A stretch of 64,000 nucleotides of DNA from Cellulosimicrobium cellulans (GCF_024124905.1 NZ_JAMXST010000005.1:124001-188000), one strand, 5' to 3'; shown: positions 1 through 8,911, numbered from the stretch's first letter. Numbers and translations: made by a program. Notes: generated from the letters alone by a model not told the origin.

Positions 1-711
1 GAACGCGGCCGTGCCCTCCGGCACGCCCACGTCGATCGAGCCGAACGACGTGCTGAGCGTGACGCTGCCGGACTCCAGGCGGTCGACCCGGATGCCGCCG
101 TGGGCGGACTTGGCGGTGAGCGTGCCGAGCACCCGGGCCACGGCGATCTCGCCGTGCGCGCCCTGCACGGCGAGCGTGCCCGTCACGGCGCCGACCGTCG
201 TCGTGCCGTTGCTGGCCTTGATGGTCCCGTCGCCGGCGATCTCGCTGATGCGCACCGAGCCGGCGCTGACCTTGACGTCCGCGGCGCCGGCGACGCGGCC
301 GACGACGACGGACCCCGCCGAGGCCTTGAGGGCCAGCCGGTCGACGTCCTCGAGCCGGACGTCGGCGACGGAGAGCGTCATGTCGACGTCCCCGAGCGAG
401 CCCTCGGTGTAGAGGGTGCCCGCCTTGCCGCGGAGGTCGGATCCGGCCGGGAGCTCGACGGTGATGTCGGCGGTCCCGGCCGCGAACGGCAGGACGAACT
501 GCTTCCACGAGCCGGGGTACAGGATCGTGACGGCGTCACCGTCGCGGTCGACCCGGACGTCCTGGGCCGCGCGGACGCTGCCGGACTTCGAGGGGTCCGT
601 CGGCAGGACCGTCACGACGACGTCGTCACGGTCGCCGGCGACGACGTGCAGGTTGGCGAAGGGCACGTCCACGACGACCGGGACGGGCTGGGAGGCGGGG
701 AAAGTGGGCAT
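1..711 (-). CDS. DUF4097-type beta-solenoid protein, C-terminus cut by window edge
   Basis: The reading frame runs off the left edge, so the C-terminus is missing; 237 residues are visible from the ATG at 711. There is no signal peptide or membrane segment. The chain is a ladder of short beta-strand units rich in V, T, S, G and D that recur about every 20 residues (for example KASAGSVVVGRV, KVSAGSVRISEI, KASNGTTTVGAV). This is the pattern of the DUF4097 'putative adhesin' family. The molecular role of that family is not settled. The gene lies 73 bases behind the ribbon-helix-helix gene on the same strand, so the two are probably co-transcribed, with the upstream protein as regulator. Confidence 0.85.
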   Translation of the reverse strand, partial: MPTFPASQPVPVVVDVPFANLHVVAGDRDDVVVTVLPTDPSKSGSVRAAQDVRVDRDGDAVTILYPGSWKQFVLPFAAGTADITVELPAGSDLRGKAGTLYTEGSLGDVDMTLSVADVRLEDVDRLALKASAGSVVVGRVAGAADVKVSAGSVRISEIAGDGTIKASNGTTTVGAVTGTLAVQGAHGEIAVARVLGTLTAKSAHGGIRVDRLESGSVTLSTSFGSIDVGVPEGTAAF

Positions 712-727
712 GACGGAGCTCCAACGG

Positions 728-746
728 TGGTGTCGGTGTGGTGTCA
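728..746. promoter_or_regulatory. Two TGGTGTC boxes between the RHH and DUF4097 genes
   Basis: TGGTGTCG (728-735) and TGGTGTCA (739-746) lie 11 bases apart just upstream of the DUF4097 start. The same 8-mer recurs upstream of the ribbon-helix-helix gene, so these are candidate binding sites for that protein. Confidence 0.45.
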
Positions 747-784
747 GCGGATGGTGGGAGGGGCGGGCGCGCGGACCGGAGCGG

Positions 785-1327
785 TCAGCGCACCCAGCCG
801 GTGACGCGGGCGGAGCCGCGCGGCTGCGGGCGGGCCTGCGCGGCCGGGCGCCCGGTGGACTGCTCGAGCGCCGCGGCGACCGCGCGCACGAGCCACGTGT
901 TGACGGAGACGCCGTCGCGGGCGGCGGCGGTCTCGGCCTGCGTCTTGAGGTGGTCGGGCAGGCGCAGGGTCGTGCGGGTCGTGGCGCCGGACTCGGCGTC
1001 GACCGGCGCCGCGGCGGGGGTCGGCGCGGACGCCGGAGCGAGGCCGTACGCCGGCTCACCGGGAGCGCTGGGCGGGGCCGCGGAGGCCGGGGCGGCGACC
1101 ACGAACTCCGGGGCGCCGCCCCGCAGCCGCACGTCGACCGACCCGGGCGCGAGCTCCGCGGAGATCTCTCCCGCCGCGGCCGAGAGCGCGTCGAGCAGGA
1201 CGAGCCGCACGGCCGCGTCGAGAGGAGCGGTCAGCCGCTCGGCGAGCCGGCGGCCGTCGTCCCCCGCGGCGTCCGCGGCGGCGGCGAGGCGGTTCTGGAG
1301 GTCGTCGACATACGGGGTGAGGTCCAT
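785..1327 (-). CDS. HicB-like ribbon-helix-helix DNA-binding protein
   Basis: 180 residues. The first half (about 1-95) is an acidic alpha/beta region of HicB-like type. An Ala/Pro linker follows, then a C-terminal ribbon-helix-helix domain (about 112-160) with the strand and first helix TTLRLPDHLKTQAE and the second helix VNTWLVRAVAAAL. Such domains bind short repeated operators as dimers. No HicA-type toxin lies beside it; the only co-oriented partner is the DUF4097 gene, so I read it as a local transcriptional regulator and not a proven antitoxin. The ATG at 1327 is preceded by several TGACACCA/TGGTGTCA boxes, which suggests autoregulation. Confidence 0.75.
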   Translation of the reverse strand: MDLTPYVDDLQNRLAAAADAAGDDGRRLAERLTAPLDAAVRLVLLDALSAAAGEISAELAPGSVDVRLRGGAPEFVVAAPASAAPPSAPGEPAYGLAPASAPTPAAAPVDAESGATTRTTLRLPDHLKTQAETAAARDGVSVNTWLVRAVAAALEQSTGRPAAQARPQPRGSARVTGWVR

Positions 1328-1337
1328 GACGCCATCA

Positions 1338-1431
1338 TGGCACCACGAGTGGTGTCATGACAACCCCTGATGGCAACATTTCGACACCACGTGACACCAG
1401 ACAGGTCTCCGCGCTGGTCAGCGTGGTGTCA
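1338..1431. promoter_or_regulatory. Cluster of TGGTGTCA / TGACACCA boxes, probable RHH operator
   Basis: Within about 95 bases upstream of the RHH gene I count TGGCACCA (1338), TGGTGTCA (1350) abutting the imperfect inverse TGACAACC (1358), CGACACCA (1382), TGACACCA (1392) and TGGTGTCA (1424). Closely packed direct and inverted 8-mers are typical of RHH operators. The last box overlaps the end of the TSUP gene. Confidence 0.5.
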
Positions 1432-2244
1432 GGAGCGCAGGTCGGTGACGACATCGGAGCCGAGCTTGAGGATGAGCGCTCCCACCACGACCACGAACAC
1501 CACGCGGACGAACGCGCTGCCCTTGGCCACGGCCATGCGCGCCCCGACGTACGCACCGAGCAGGTTCGCCGCGCCCATGAGCAGGCCCAGGCCCCACAGC
1601 ACCGCGCCGTACGGGACGAAGAAGATCAGCGCGCCCGCGTTCGTCGCGAAGTTCGCGATCTTCGCGAGCGCCGACGCGGGCAGGAACGCGTACCCGAGGA
1701 TGCTCACGAGCGCGATGACGAAGAACGTCCCGGTGCCCGGGCCGAGGAGGCCGTCGTACGTGCCGATGACGAGGCCGATCCCGGCTGCGGCCCAGCGGTG
1801 GCCGTTGCCCTCCCAGCGCAGGTTCGTCGCGTGCCCCAGCTTCGGCTTCGCGATCGTGTAGGCCGCGACCCCGACGAGCACCACGAGGATGATCGGCTCG
1901 AACAGCTCCGCCGGGATGCGCGACGCGAGGGCGGCGCCGCCGATCGCGCCGACCAGCGCCGCGAGCGCCATCGGACCGGCCGTCCGCAGGTCGGGGCCCA
2001 CCCGCCGGTAGTACGTCGCCGCGCTCACCGAGGTGCCCATGATGCTCGCGAGCTTGTTCGTCGCGAGCGCCTGGACCGGGCTGATGCCGGGCACGAGGAG
2101 CAGCGCGGGGAGCTGGACCAGACCCCCGCCGCCGACGACGGCGTCGATCCACCCCGCCGTCAGGGCGGCGAGGACGAGCAGGAGGACGGTCACGCCGTCG
2201 ATCTCGAGCCCGCCGGAGACCGGGAGGGAGAAGGCGGGCAGCAC
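1429..2244 (-). CDS. TSUP family (TauE/SafE) membrane permease
   Basis: 271 residues starting with GTG at 2244. Hydrophobic segments fill the chain, about eight membrane helices. The glycine-rich first half-repeat GWIDAVVGGGGLVQLPALLL and the second half-repeat GTYDGLLGPGTGTFFVIAL are the duplicated signature of the sulfite exporter TauE/SafE family. Members move organosulfur compounds, sulfite or other small anions; the substrate here cannot be told from sequence. It ends about 100 bases before the RHH gene, and its stop codon overlaps the last TGGTGTCA box. No sulfur-oxidation genes are next to it. Confidence 0.85.
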   Translation of the reverse strand: MLPAFSLPVSGGLEIDGVTVLLLVLAALTAGWIDAVVGGGGLVQLPALLLVPGISPVQALATNKLASIMGTSVSAATYYRRVGPDLRTAGPMALAALVGAIGGAALASRIPAELFEPIILVVLVGVAAYTIAKPKLGHATNLRWEGNGHRWAAAGIGLVIGTYDGLLGPGTGTFFVIALVSILGYAFLPASALAKIANFATNAGALIFFVPYGAVLWGLGLLMGAANLLGAYVGARMAVAKGSAFVRVVFVVVVGALILKLGSDVVTDLRS

Positions 2245-2338
2245 TCCCTAGTGGTACCACAGCGCCTCGGTCGCGGTGGTCCTGCGTCCCGGTCGTGCGC
2301 ATCCGGTCCGCCGGACGGGCATCGAACCGCGACGTGCG

Positions 2339-2917
2339 TCAGGACTGGAGGGCGTCGTACTCCGCCTCGGCCGCGACGTCGTCCTCGACGTCGAGGCGCA
2401 GGTGCGCGAGCGCGAGCTGCAGCACGCGCAGCGCGCTCGCGGCGCGCTCCCCCCAGAGCGAGACGTAGGAGAACTGCCACCACCACAGGCCCTCGAGCTC
2501 GCGGCCGCCGTCGTAGTGCTGGAGGCCCTTCGCGAGGCACTCGGCGACGCACGCGAGGTCGCCCGAGAGGGACGCGGCCCCGACCTCGGCGCCCACGAGC
2601 GGGTCCGTGATCTCGGCGTAGTCGTCGAACCCGTCGAAGAGCTGGGAGAGGGCCGTCCGCAGCGGGTCCACGTCGGTGTCGCGGCCGGCGTCGGGCTCGA
2701 AGCGCTCGACCGGGACGACGTCGCCCATCGCCCCGAGCCGTGCGCCCGCGGCGAGCGCGTCCGACAGCGCGAGCAGCAGCAGGGGCAGCACGGCCCCGGG
2801 TGCGGCCCCCGACGCGACCTGCGTCGCGGTCGTCAGGAACGCGCGCGCCTGCGCGGCCATGCCCTCGGCGATCTCCCGCAGGTCGGGGTCGTTCTCGATC
2901 TCCCCCATGCTCGTCAC
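2339..2917 (-). CDS. DUF5063 domain protein linked to recR
   Basis: 192 residues, mostly helical and acidic, with no signal peptide. Sequence features are the ALVS-like helical start, an EITDPLVGAEV segment and the aromatic stretch LEGLWWWQFSYVSLWGERAA. I recognise it as the DUF5063 family, which sits directly after recR in many high-GC Gram-positives. It starts 6 bases after the recR stop, so it is surely in the same transcript. No biochemical function is known; the linkage to recR and dnaX hints at a DNA maintenance role but does not prove it. Confidence 0.75.
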   Translation of the reverse strand: MTSMGEIENDPDLREIAEGMAAQARAFLTTATQVASGAAPGAVLPLLLLALSDALAAGARLGAMGDVVPVERFEPDAGRDTDVDPLRTALSQLFDGFDDYAEITDPLVGAEVGAASLSGDLACVAECLAKGLQHYDGGRELEGLWWWQFSYVSLWGERAASALRVLQLALAHLRLDVEDDVAAEAEYDALQS

Positions 2918-2923
2918 CTCTCG

Positions 2924-3523
2924 TCAGCCGCCGACGAGACGTCGGCCCTCGAACGCCCGGCCGAGCGTCACCTCGTCCGCGTACTCCAAGTCTCCCCCGA
3001 CCGGCAGCCCGGACGCGAGGCGGGTCACGCGCAGGCCCATGGGTCCGAGCATGCGCGCGAGGTACGTGGCCGTGGCCTCGCCCTCGACGTTCGGGTCGGT
3101 CGCGAGGATCACCTCGGTCACCTGGCCGTCGGCGAGGCGCGCCATGAGCTCGGCGATCCGCAGGTCGCCCGGACCGACGTTCTCGATCGGGTTGATGGCG
3201 CCGCCGAGCACGTGGTACCGACCGCGGAACTCGCGCGTGCGCTCGATCGCGACCACGTCCTTGGGCTCCTCGACGACGCAGATCACCTCGGGCGACCGGC
3301 GCGGGTCCGCGCAGATGCGGCACTGCTCGGACTCCGCGACGTTCCCGCACGTCTCGCAGAAGCGCACGCGCGCCTTCACCTCGGTGAGCGCGTCGGCGAG
3401 CCGGCGCACGTCGACCGCGTCGGCCGCGAGCAGGTGGAACGCGATGCGCTGCGCGCTCTTGGGCCCGACGCCGGGAAGCCGGCCGAGCTCGTCGATCAGG
3501 TCCTGGACAGCGCCTTCGTACAC
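2924..3523 (-). CDS. recR: Recombination mediator protein RecR
   Basis: 199 residues, the normal length. In order: N-terminal helix-hairpin-helix ([20 protein letters not shown]), the C4 zinc finger ([16 protein letters not shown], about 57-72), the Toprim domain ([14 protein letters not shown] through [17 protein letters not shown]) and the C-terminal Walker-B-like tail. With RecO it helps load RecA on SSB-covered single-stranded DNA. It stands in the widespread dnaX-recR neighbourhood; here a VOC gene separates the two and DUF5063 follows. Confidence 0.97.
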   Translation of the reverse strand: MYEGAVQDLIDELGRLPGVGPKSAQRIAFHLLAADAVDVRRLADALTEVKARVRFCETCGNVAESEQCRICADPRRSPEVICVVEEPKDVVAIERTREFRGRYHVLGGAINPIENVGPGDLRIAELMARLADGQVTEVILATDPNVEGEATATYLARMLGPMGLRVTRLASGLPVGGDLEYADEVTLGRAFEGRRLVGG

Positions 3524-3590
3524 GCCCCCAGCCTACGGGGCGCGGCCCACACGACCGGCCTGCCCGGTCGAGGCAGGACGGCCGGGTCGG

Positions 3591-3983
3591 TCAGGACGCG
3601 ACGATCTCGACCTCGAACCCGTCGACGTCCTCGAGATAGGCGGCGTAGTGGTCGTCTCCGCCGGCGAACGGGTGGCGGTCGCCGAACAGCAACGACCACC
3701 CGTGGTCGCCGGCCCGCAGGACCAGCTCGTCCACGTCAGCGCGCGAGCCGCCGCGGAAGGCGAGGTGGTTCAGGCCCGGCCGCAGCCGGTCGTGCTCCCC
3801 GGACGCGAGCACCGGGCTCTGCTCGACGACGACGTACGTCCCGCCGAGTCGCCAGGACCGGCCGTGCTCCCATCGCTGGTGCAGCGCGTACCCGAGCTCG
3901 GTGAGCAGCCAGCCCCAGGAGCGCTCCGCCCGGGCGAGGTCCGGCACCCAGAGCTCGACGTGGTGGAGGCCGCCCCGGCTCAC
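3591..3983 (-). CDS. VOC (glyoxalase/bleomycin-resistance) family protein
   Basis: 130 residues from a GTG at 3983, two bases after the dnaX stop, so translation is probably coupled. One vicinal oxygen chelate domain made of two beta-alpha-beta-beta-beta units: GGLHHVELWVPDL at the start, LNHLAFRG in the middle and YAAYLEDVDGFEVEIV at the end. The His and Glu positions expected for a metal site are present (HHVEL, LNHLAF, FEVEIV). The substrate is unknown. Members range from lyases to antibiotic-binding proteins. Its place between dnaX and recR does not define a job. Confidence 0.85.
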   Translation of the reverse strand: MSRGGLHHVELWVPDLARAERSWGWLLTELGYALHQRWEHGRSWRLGGTYVVVEQSPVLASGEHDRLRPGLNHLAFRGGSRADVDELVLRAGDHGWSLLFGDRHPFAGGDDHYAAYLEDVDGFEVEIVAS

Positions 3984-3985
3984 GG

Positions 3986-6895
3986 TCAGACGCCCTGGTC
4001 CTGGATCTCCTCGATGATCTTGCCGTCGAGCAGGCTCACGACGAGCGCCGTCCCGACCAGACCGGTCGAGACGATGTCGGGGTCGTCCGCGGAGGGCAGG
4101 TCGTCCATCGAATCGACCGTCGACGGCGCGTCCCGCCGAGCCGACGCCTCGGCAGGTCGGGAGACGCGGGCCGTCGTGGCCGCCGCGATCGCCGCGCGCG
4201 CGGCAGAGACCCCGCGCAGCGGCTGCGCCGGGGAGGCTGGCGCAGGGCTCACGGGCGAGACCGGTGCCGGGGCGGCCGGAGCCTGCGCAGCGGGCACCAC
4301 GCGCGTCTCCGGGGCGTGGTCGAGAACAGGCTCCGGCTCGGGCCCGTCGTCGAGGTCGGCCGGAGGCTCGGCGGGCGCCCCCGCGAGCCACGCCTCGTCC
4401 GCCGTGTCGATCCGAGGTTCGGGCGACGGCGACGGCGACGAGGCTCCGGCGAGCCAGGCCTCGTCCGCGGCGTCGACCACCGGACGGTGGTCCGCGTCGC
4501 CGCCGGCGACGCCCGTCTCGACCGGTCGCTCCTGCAACGCGACGGCGCCGCGCGGTGCGGACGCGCCCGTCGCGAGCGCGGTCGGGGAGGTGGCCGTGCC
4601 GGACGCCACGGTCCCGCCCAGCGCGCCGACCGTCGCGAGGGGCACGGACGCACCGCCCCCTCCGGAGCCGGGCTCCGGACCGGTCCCGCCGAGGCCGGGC
4701 GCTGCCGGGCCCCGACCGGGGCCCGCGGGCGCGGGGGCCGCAGGGCCCTGTGCCGAGGGGCGCCCGGCACCGGCCGCCCCGCCCTCGTCGAGCCGCGCCT
4801 CGACGCGCACCTGGAGCCCGAGGGTCTGGTAGACGACGTCCTGCACCGCATGGATGTGCCGCGAGGAGGAGAAGGTGCGTGCGAGGCCCGGCGACGGGAA
4901 GGCGAGGAAGAGGACGCCCTGCGCGAGCTCCGCGACCTGCGCGTTCGGGCCGACCAGCGACCACGTGACGGGGTTCGCCCGCAGGTTCTCCAGCACCTCG
5001 GGCCAGCGCCGCCGGAGCTCCTCGGTCGTGAACGCCGGGCTCGCGGCACCGGACGGGGCGCTCGCCGTCGGCTGCGCCGGACGGCCTGCTGCCAGCCCTG
5101 CGGGGGCCGCCTCGGCACGCGCGGGCGGCGCCGCCTCCTCGCGCGTCGGCGACACGGCGTCGTCGCGCGTCGCTGCATCGGCGTCCGCGTGGTCCTGCTC
5201 CGCCGGACCGGTTGGCTCGACCGGGCCGGTCCGACGCGCGGTACCGGTCTGCTCGACCGGCGGCACCGCCTGCGCCGGTCCGCCGCCGGTCTCCGCGGTC
5301 GACGACGACGTGGGCACGGCGGGCGGCGCGGCGTCCGTGCGCGCGGGCTCGGTCGTGCCCGACGGAACGACGCCCTCGTTCGGTACGGACGGGGTGTCCG
5401 GTGCCGACGGGGCGCCGGGCGCCGAGGCCCGCTCGTCCTCGACGGTCCCTGCCGGGACGGCCGCGGCGGCGCGGGGCTCGGCCGGCTCGGGTGCGGGCCG
5501 CGCGTCGGTCGGCGCGGCGGCACCGGCCGACGGCTGCACAGCGGGGGCGGACGGGGTGGACCGGGTGGGGCGGAGGGCGGCGCGCACGGCGGCGGCACCG
5601 GTGAGGCCGGACGCCGGTGCGGTCGCGGCGGGGGCCCGGCCGCCGCCGTCGGGCACGGCGGCTCCGGCGCCGGCAGGCGTCCCCGCCCCCGGCGAGACGG
5701 CCGCCGGCACGGCGGCGACGGCGCCCAGGCCGCCACGCTCGAGCCGGTCGAGGCGCGCCGCGAACCCGGCTGCGCCGTCGTCGGCCCCGGGAAGGAGCAG
5801 CCTCGCCATGAGGAGCTCCAGGTGGAGTCGCGGCGAGGTGGCGCCCGTCATCTCCGTGAGCGCCGCGTTGACGAGGTCGGCCGCGCGCGAGAGCTCGGCG
5901 ACGCCGAGGTTCTGCGCCTGGGCGCGCATGCGTGCGAGCTGGTCGGCGGGCTGGTCGCGCAGCACGGCCTGCGCCTCGTCGCCGGAGACGGCGATGACGA
6001 TGAGGTCGCGCAGGCGTTCGAGGACGTCCTCGACGAAGCGCCGGGGCTCGTGCCCGGTCGCGATGACGTGGTCCACGACGCGGAAGATGCTCGCGCCGTC
6101 GCGCGCGGCGAGGGCGTCCACGACGTCGTCGAGCAGCGTCGCGTGCGTGAAGCCCAGGAGCGCGACGGCGCGCTCGTACTCCACGGCGCCGTCCTGGGCG
6201 CCCGCGATGAGCTGGTCCATGACGGACAGCGAGTCGCGGACGGAGCCGCCCCCGGCGCGCGTGACGAGCGGGACGACGCCGCCGCCGATCGTCACGCCCT
6301 CCGCGGCGCACAGCTCCTCGAGGTAGGGCCCGAGCACGTCCGGCGGGACGAGACGGAAGGGGTAGTGGTGCGTGCGCGAGCGGATGGTGCCGATGACCTT
6401 GTCCGGCTCCGTCGTCGCGAAGACGAACTTCACGTGCTCGGGCGGCTCCTCGACGAGCTTGAGCAGGGCGTTGAAGCCCTGCGGCGTCACCATGTGCGCC
6501 TCGTCGAGGATGAAGATCTTGTACCGGTCGCGCGCCGGGGCGAACGCGGCGCGCTCGCGCAGCTCGCGGGCGTCGTCGACGCCGTTGTGCGACGCCGCGT
6601 CGATCTCGACGACGTCGAGGCTGCCCGGGCCGCCGCGCGCGAGCTCGACGCACGACGGGCACTCGCCGCAGGGCGTGTCGAGCGGGTCGTCCGGGGTGTT
6701 CCGCGCGCAGTTGAGCGTGCGCGCGAGGATGCGCGCGCTCGTCGTCTTGCCGCAGCCGCGCGGGCCGGAGAAGAGGTAGGCGTGGTTCACCCGGCCGCTG
6801 CGCAGCGCCTGCATGAGCGGCGCGGTCACGTGGTCCTGACCGATCACCTCGGCGAAGGTCTCGGGCCGGTAGCGGCGGTACAGGGCGGTGCTCAC
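3986..6895 (-). CDS. dnaX: DNA polymerase III subunit gamma/tau
   Basis: 969 residues from the GTG at 6895 (VSTALYRRYRPETF, the conserved N-terminus). The AAA+ clamp-loader core holds Walker A GPRGCGKTT, a Cys zinc site (CGECPSC), Walker B FILDEAHM and sensor motifs (TTEPDKVIGTIRSR). Domain III ends near residue 375. A very long Ala/Pro/Thr-rich linker (about 390-650) follows, then a folded C-terminal tau domain (RWPEVLENLRANPVTWSLVG) and a second low-complexity tail. Clamp loading and coupling of helicase to polymerase are the known roles. An in-frame upstream start at 6964 would add 23 unconserved residues and is not preferred. Confidence 0.96.
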   Translation of the reverse strand: MSTALYRRYRPETFAEVIGQDHVTAPLMQALRSGRVNHAYLFSGPRGCGKTTSARILARTLNCARNTPDDPLDTPCGECPSCVELARGGPGSLDVVEIDAASHNGVDDARELRERAAFAPARDRYKIFILDEAHMVTPQGFNALLKLVEEPPEHVKFVFATTEPDKVIGTIRSRTHHYPFRLVPPDVLGPYLEELCAAEGVTIGGGVVPLVTRAGGGSVRDSLSVMDQLIAGAQDGAVEYERAVALLGFTHATLLDDVVDALAARDGASIFRVVDHVIATGHEPRRFVEDVLERLRDLIVIAVSGDEAQAVLRDQPADQLARMRAQAQNLGVAELSRAADLVNAALTEMTGATSPRLHLELLMARLLLPGADDGAAGFAARLDRLERGGLGAVAAVPAAVSPGAGTPAGAGAAVPDGGGRAPAATAPASGLTGAAAVRAALRPTRSTPSAPAVQPSAGAAAPTDARPAPEPAEPRAAAAVPAGTVEDERASAPGAPSAPDTPSVPNEGVVPSGTTEPARTDAAPPAVPTSSSTAETGGGPAQAVPPVEQTGTARRTGPVEPTGPAEQDHADADAATRDDAVSPTREEAAPPARAEAAPAGLAAGRPAQPTASAPSGAASPAFTTEELRRRWPEVLENLRANPVTWSLVGPNAQVAELAQGVLFLAFPSPGLARTFSSSRHIHAVQDVVYQTLGLQVRVEARLDEGGAAGAGRPSAQGPAAPAPAGPGRGPAAPGLGGTGPEPGSGGGGASVPLATVGALGGTVASGTATSPTALATGASAPRGAVALQERPVETGVAGGDADHRPVVDAADEAWLAGASSPSPSPEPRIDTADEAWLAGAPAEPPADLDDGPEPEPVLDHAPETRVVPAAQAPAAPAPVSPVSPAPASPAQPLRGVSAARAAIAAATTARVSRPAEASARRDAPSTVDSMDDLPSADDPDIVSTGLVGTALVVSLLDGKIIEEIQDQGV

Positions 6896-6963
6896 CCCCG
6901 TCACTCTAGACGCCGCGTCCCACAGGCACGAGGCCGCTCCGCCGTGGTCGACGCCGAGCGCCA

Positions 6964-7031
6964 CGAGATCGACCCGTACGTCCGAGATCGACCCTCGGGA
7001 GGTCGATCTGGGGACGCACGGGCCGATCTCG
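6964..7031. repeat. Palindromic intergenic element, copy 1 (GAGATCGACC family)
   Basis: A 68-bp nested inverted repeat between dnaX and metI. The core at 6983-7009 reads CGAGATCGACC, centre, then AGGTCGATCT. Outer arms CGAGATCGACCCGT (6964) and ACGGGCCGATCTCG (ending 7031) pair with few mismatches. A second copy, with a core differing by one base, lies at 34452-34518. Confidence 0.75.
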
Positions 7032-7040
7032 CGGGGCGGG

Positions 7041-7703
7041 TCAGCGGTGGAGCGCCTTGCGGGCGAGCCAGTTGCCGAGGAGCTGCGCGACCTGGACGAT
7101 CGCGATGATGACGAGGACCGTCACGACCACGACGCCCCAGTTGTAACGCTGGTAGCCGTAGACGATCGCGAAGTTGCCGAGCCCGCCGCCGCCGATGATC
7201 CCCGCGATCGCGGACATGTCCAGCACGGCGATGAAGAGGAACGTGTACCCGAGGATGAGTGGCGCGAGCGCCTCGGGGACGAGCACGGTCGTGATGATGC
7301 GCCACGACGACGCGCCCATCGCGCGCGCCGCCTCGATGACGCCTGGGTCGATGCCCACGAGGTTCTGCTCGACGATGCGGCTCGTGCCGAACGCCGTCAT
7401 GACGGACAGCGGGAAGATGAACGCCTCGGTGCCGAGCGTCGTCCCGACCACCTGGAGCGTCACCGGCCCGAGCAGCGTGACGAAGATGATGAACGGGATG
7501 GGCCGCACGATGTTGACGAGCACGTTGAGCACGCCGAACACCCAGCGGTTGTCGAGCAGGTTGCCCCGCCGCGTCACGTAGAGCGCGATGCCGAGGGCGA
7601 GGCCCGCCAGCCCGCCCGTGAGCAGCGCGACGGACACCATCTGGAGCGTCTGCCCGAAGGACTCCCAGAGGATCGGCCAGAGCTGGGACCAGTCGCGGTT
7701 CAT
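7041..7703 (-). CDS. metI: Methionine ABC transporter permease MetI
   Basis: 220 residues with about five to six membrane helices. The permease EAA-type loop is present (EAARAMGASSWRIITTVLVPEALAPLILG), as is the family start WPILWESFGQTLQMV. MetI forms the membrane channel of the MetNIQ importer for methionine and related compounds. Its ATG shares one base with the metN stop (TGATG) and follows a GGAGG Shine-Dalgarno inside metN. It is the last gene of the operon; the palindromic element at 6964-7031 follows its stop within 10 bases and may act as the transcript end. Confidence 0.95.
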   Translation of the reverse strand: MNRDWSQLWPILWESFGQTLQMVSVALLTGGLAGLALGIALYVTRRGNLLDNRWVFGVLNVLVNIVRPIPFIIFVTLLGPVTLQVVGTTLGTEAFIFPLSVMTAFGTSRIVEQNLVGIDPGVIEAARAMGASSWRIITTVLVPEALAPLILGYTFLFIAVLDMSAIAGIIGGGGLGNFAIVYGYQRYNWGVVVVTVLVIIAIVQVAQLLGNWLARKALHR

Positions 7704-8911
7704 CAGCGGCCTCCGAGGTTGCCGTGGCGGAAGAGGGTCTCGCGGCCGGTCCCGTACGGGTCGCCCAGGTCGCCGCCGGCTTCCTCGGGGGCGTCCCCGC
7801 CGCCCGGGTCGGCGTCGAGCCGCGCGACGCGCGGGTCGTCGAGCGGCCGGTCCGCGGTCCCCAGGTCCACGACGTCGGCCCGCTCGGCCAGCGCGACGAG
7901 GAACGGCGCGATGCGGTCCTCCGGCGCGTCGAGCTCGACGGTGAGCGACCCGAACGGGCGCTCCCCGACCTCGGAGATGCCGCCGTACACCACGGACCCG
8001 TCGACGTCGTGCTCACGCAGGAGGCGGAACAGGTCCGTCCCCGTGCTCGCGCCCTCGCGCACGCCGACCGTCACGAGCCGCCCGGGGTGCCGCTCGCGCA
8101 GCCGCGCGAGCGTCTCGCGCGACGGGCGGTCGTGGAGCGCGGTGCCGACGAACCGCTGCGCGGCGTCGGCGCTCGGTGCGGAGAAGACGTCGTACACGTC
8201 ACCCGTCTCGACGACCCGCCCGTGCTCCATCACGGCGACGCGGTGGCACGTCGAGCGCACGACCTCCATCTCGTGCGTGATGACGACGATGGTGATGCCG
8301 AGCTCGGCGTTGACGCGCCGCAGGAGCGCGAGCACCTCGCGCGTCGTCTCGGGGTCGAGCGCGGAGGTCGCCTCGTCGGCGAGGAGGATCGTCGGCTGCG
8401 CGGCGAGCGCGCGCGCGATGCCGACGCGCTGCTTCTGCCCGCCCGAGAGCTGGCGCGGGTACGCCTTCGCCTTGTCGGCGAGGCCGACGAACGCGAGGAG
8501 CTCCGCGACGCGCGCGGCGCGCTTCTCGCGCGGCCAGCCGGCCACCTTGAGCGGGTAGGCCACGTTCCCGGCGACCGTCCGCGACGACAGCAGGTTGAAC
8601 TGCTGGAAGACCATGCCGATGCGCGAGCGCACCTCGCGCACGCGGCGCTCGGGCAGCCCGGTGATCACCTGGCCGTCGACGACGACCTCGCCGCTCGTCA
8701 CGGTCTCGAGCGCGTTGACGAGCCGCACGAGCGTCGACTTGCCGGCGCCCGAGTAGCCGATGACGCCGAAGATCTCACCGCGGCGGATGCGCAGCGAGAC
8801 GTCGTCGACGGCGTGCACGGCGCCGTCGCCCTCGCCGAACGTCTTGCTCACGTGGCGCAGCTCGATCGCGGGCTGCTCGTCACCGCCCTCGTCGCGGGGG
8901 ACGTCGGTCAC
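7703..8911 (-). CDS. metN: Methionine ABC transporter ATP-binding protein MetN
   Basis: 402 residues from a GTG at 8911 with AGAGGAA eight bases ahead. The ATPase domain (about 16-255) shows Walker A GYSGAGKST, Q-loop MVFQQFNLL, signature LSGGQKQR, Walker B ILLADEATSALD and the switch His in VVITHEMEV. The C-terminal 100 residues are the NIL (ACT-like) domain that binds methionine and trans-inhibits uptake in known MetN proteins. The chain ends in a longer, charged tail (about 350-402) than in E. coli. It is separated from metQ by 180 bases that include a strong hairpin. Confidence 0.95.
   Translation of the reverse strand: MTDVPRDEGGDEQPAIELRHVSKTFGEGDGAVHAVDDVSLRIRRGEIFGVIGYSGAGKSTLVRLVNALETVTSGEVVVDGQVITGLPERRVREVRSRIGMVFQQFNLLSSRTVAGNVAYPLKVAGWPREKRAARVAELLAFVGLADKAKAYPRQLSGGQKQRVGIARALAAQPTILLADEATSALDPETTREVLALLRRVNAELGITIVVITHEMEVVRSTCHRVAVMEHGRVVETGDVYDVFSAPSADAAQRFVGTALHDRPSRETLARLRERHPGRLVTVGVREGASTGTDLFRLLREHDVDGSVVYGGISEVGERPFGSLTVELDAPEDRIAPFLVALAERADVVDLGTADRPLDDPRVARLDADPGGGDAPEEAGGDLGDPYGTGRETLFRHGNLGGR

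Noticed and set aside
785-1327. HicAB toxin-antitoxin system
   Set aside because: No HicA-like small dsRBD toxin is encoded beside the HicB-like protein on either side.
4316-7108. Long plus-strand frame opposite dnaX
   Set aside because: It is the shadow of dnaX on the other strand. It has no family motifs and covers the well-supported dnaX domains.
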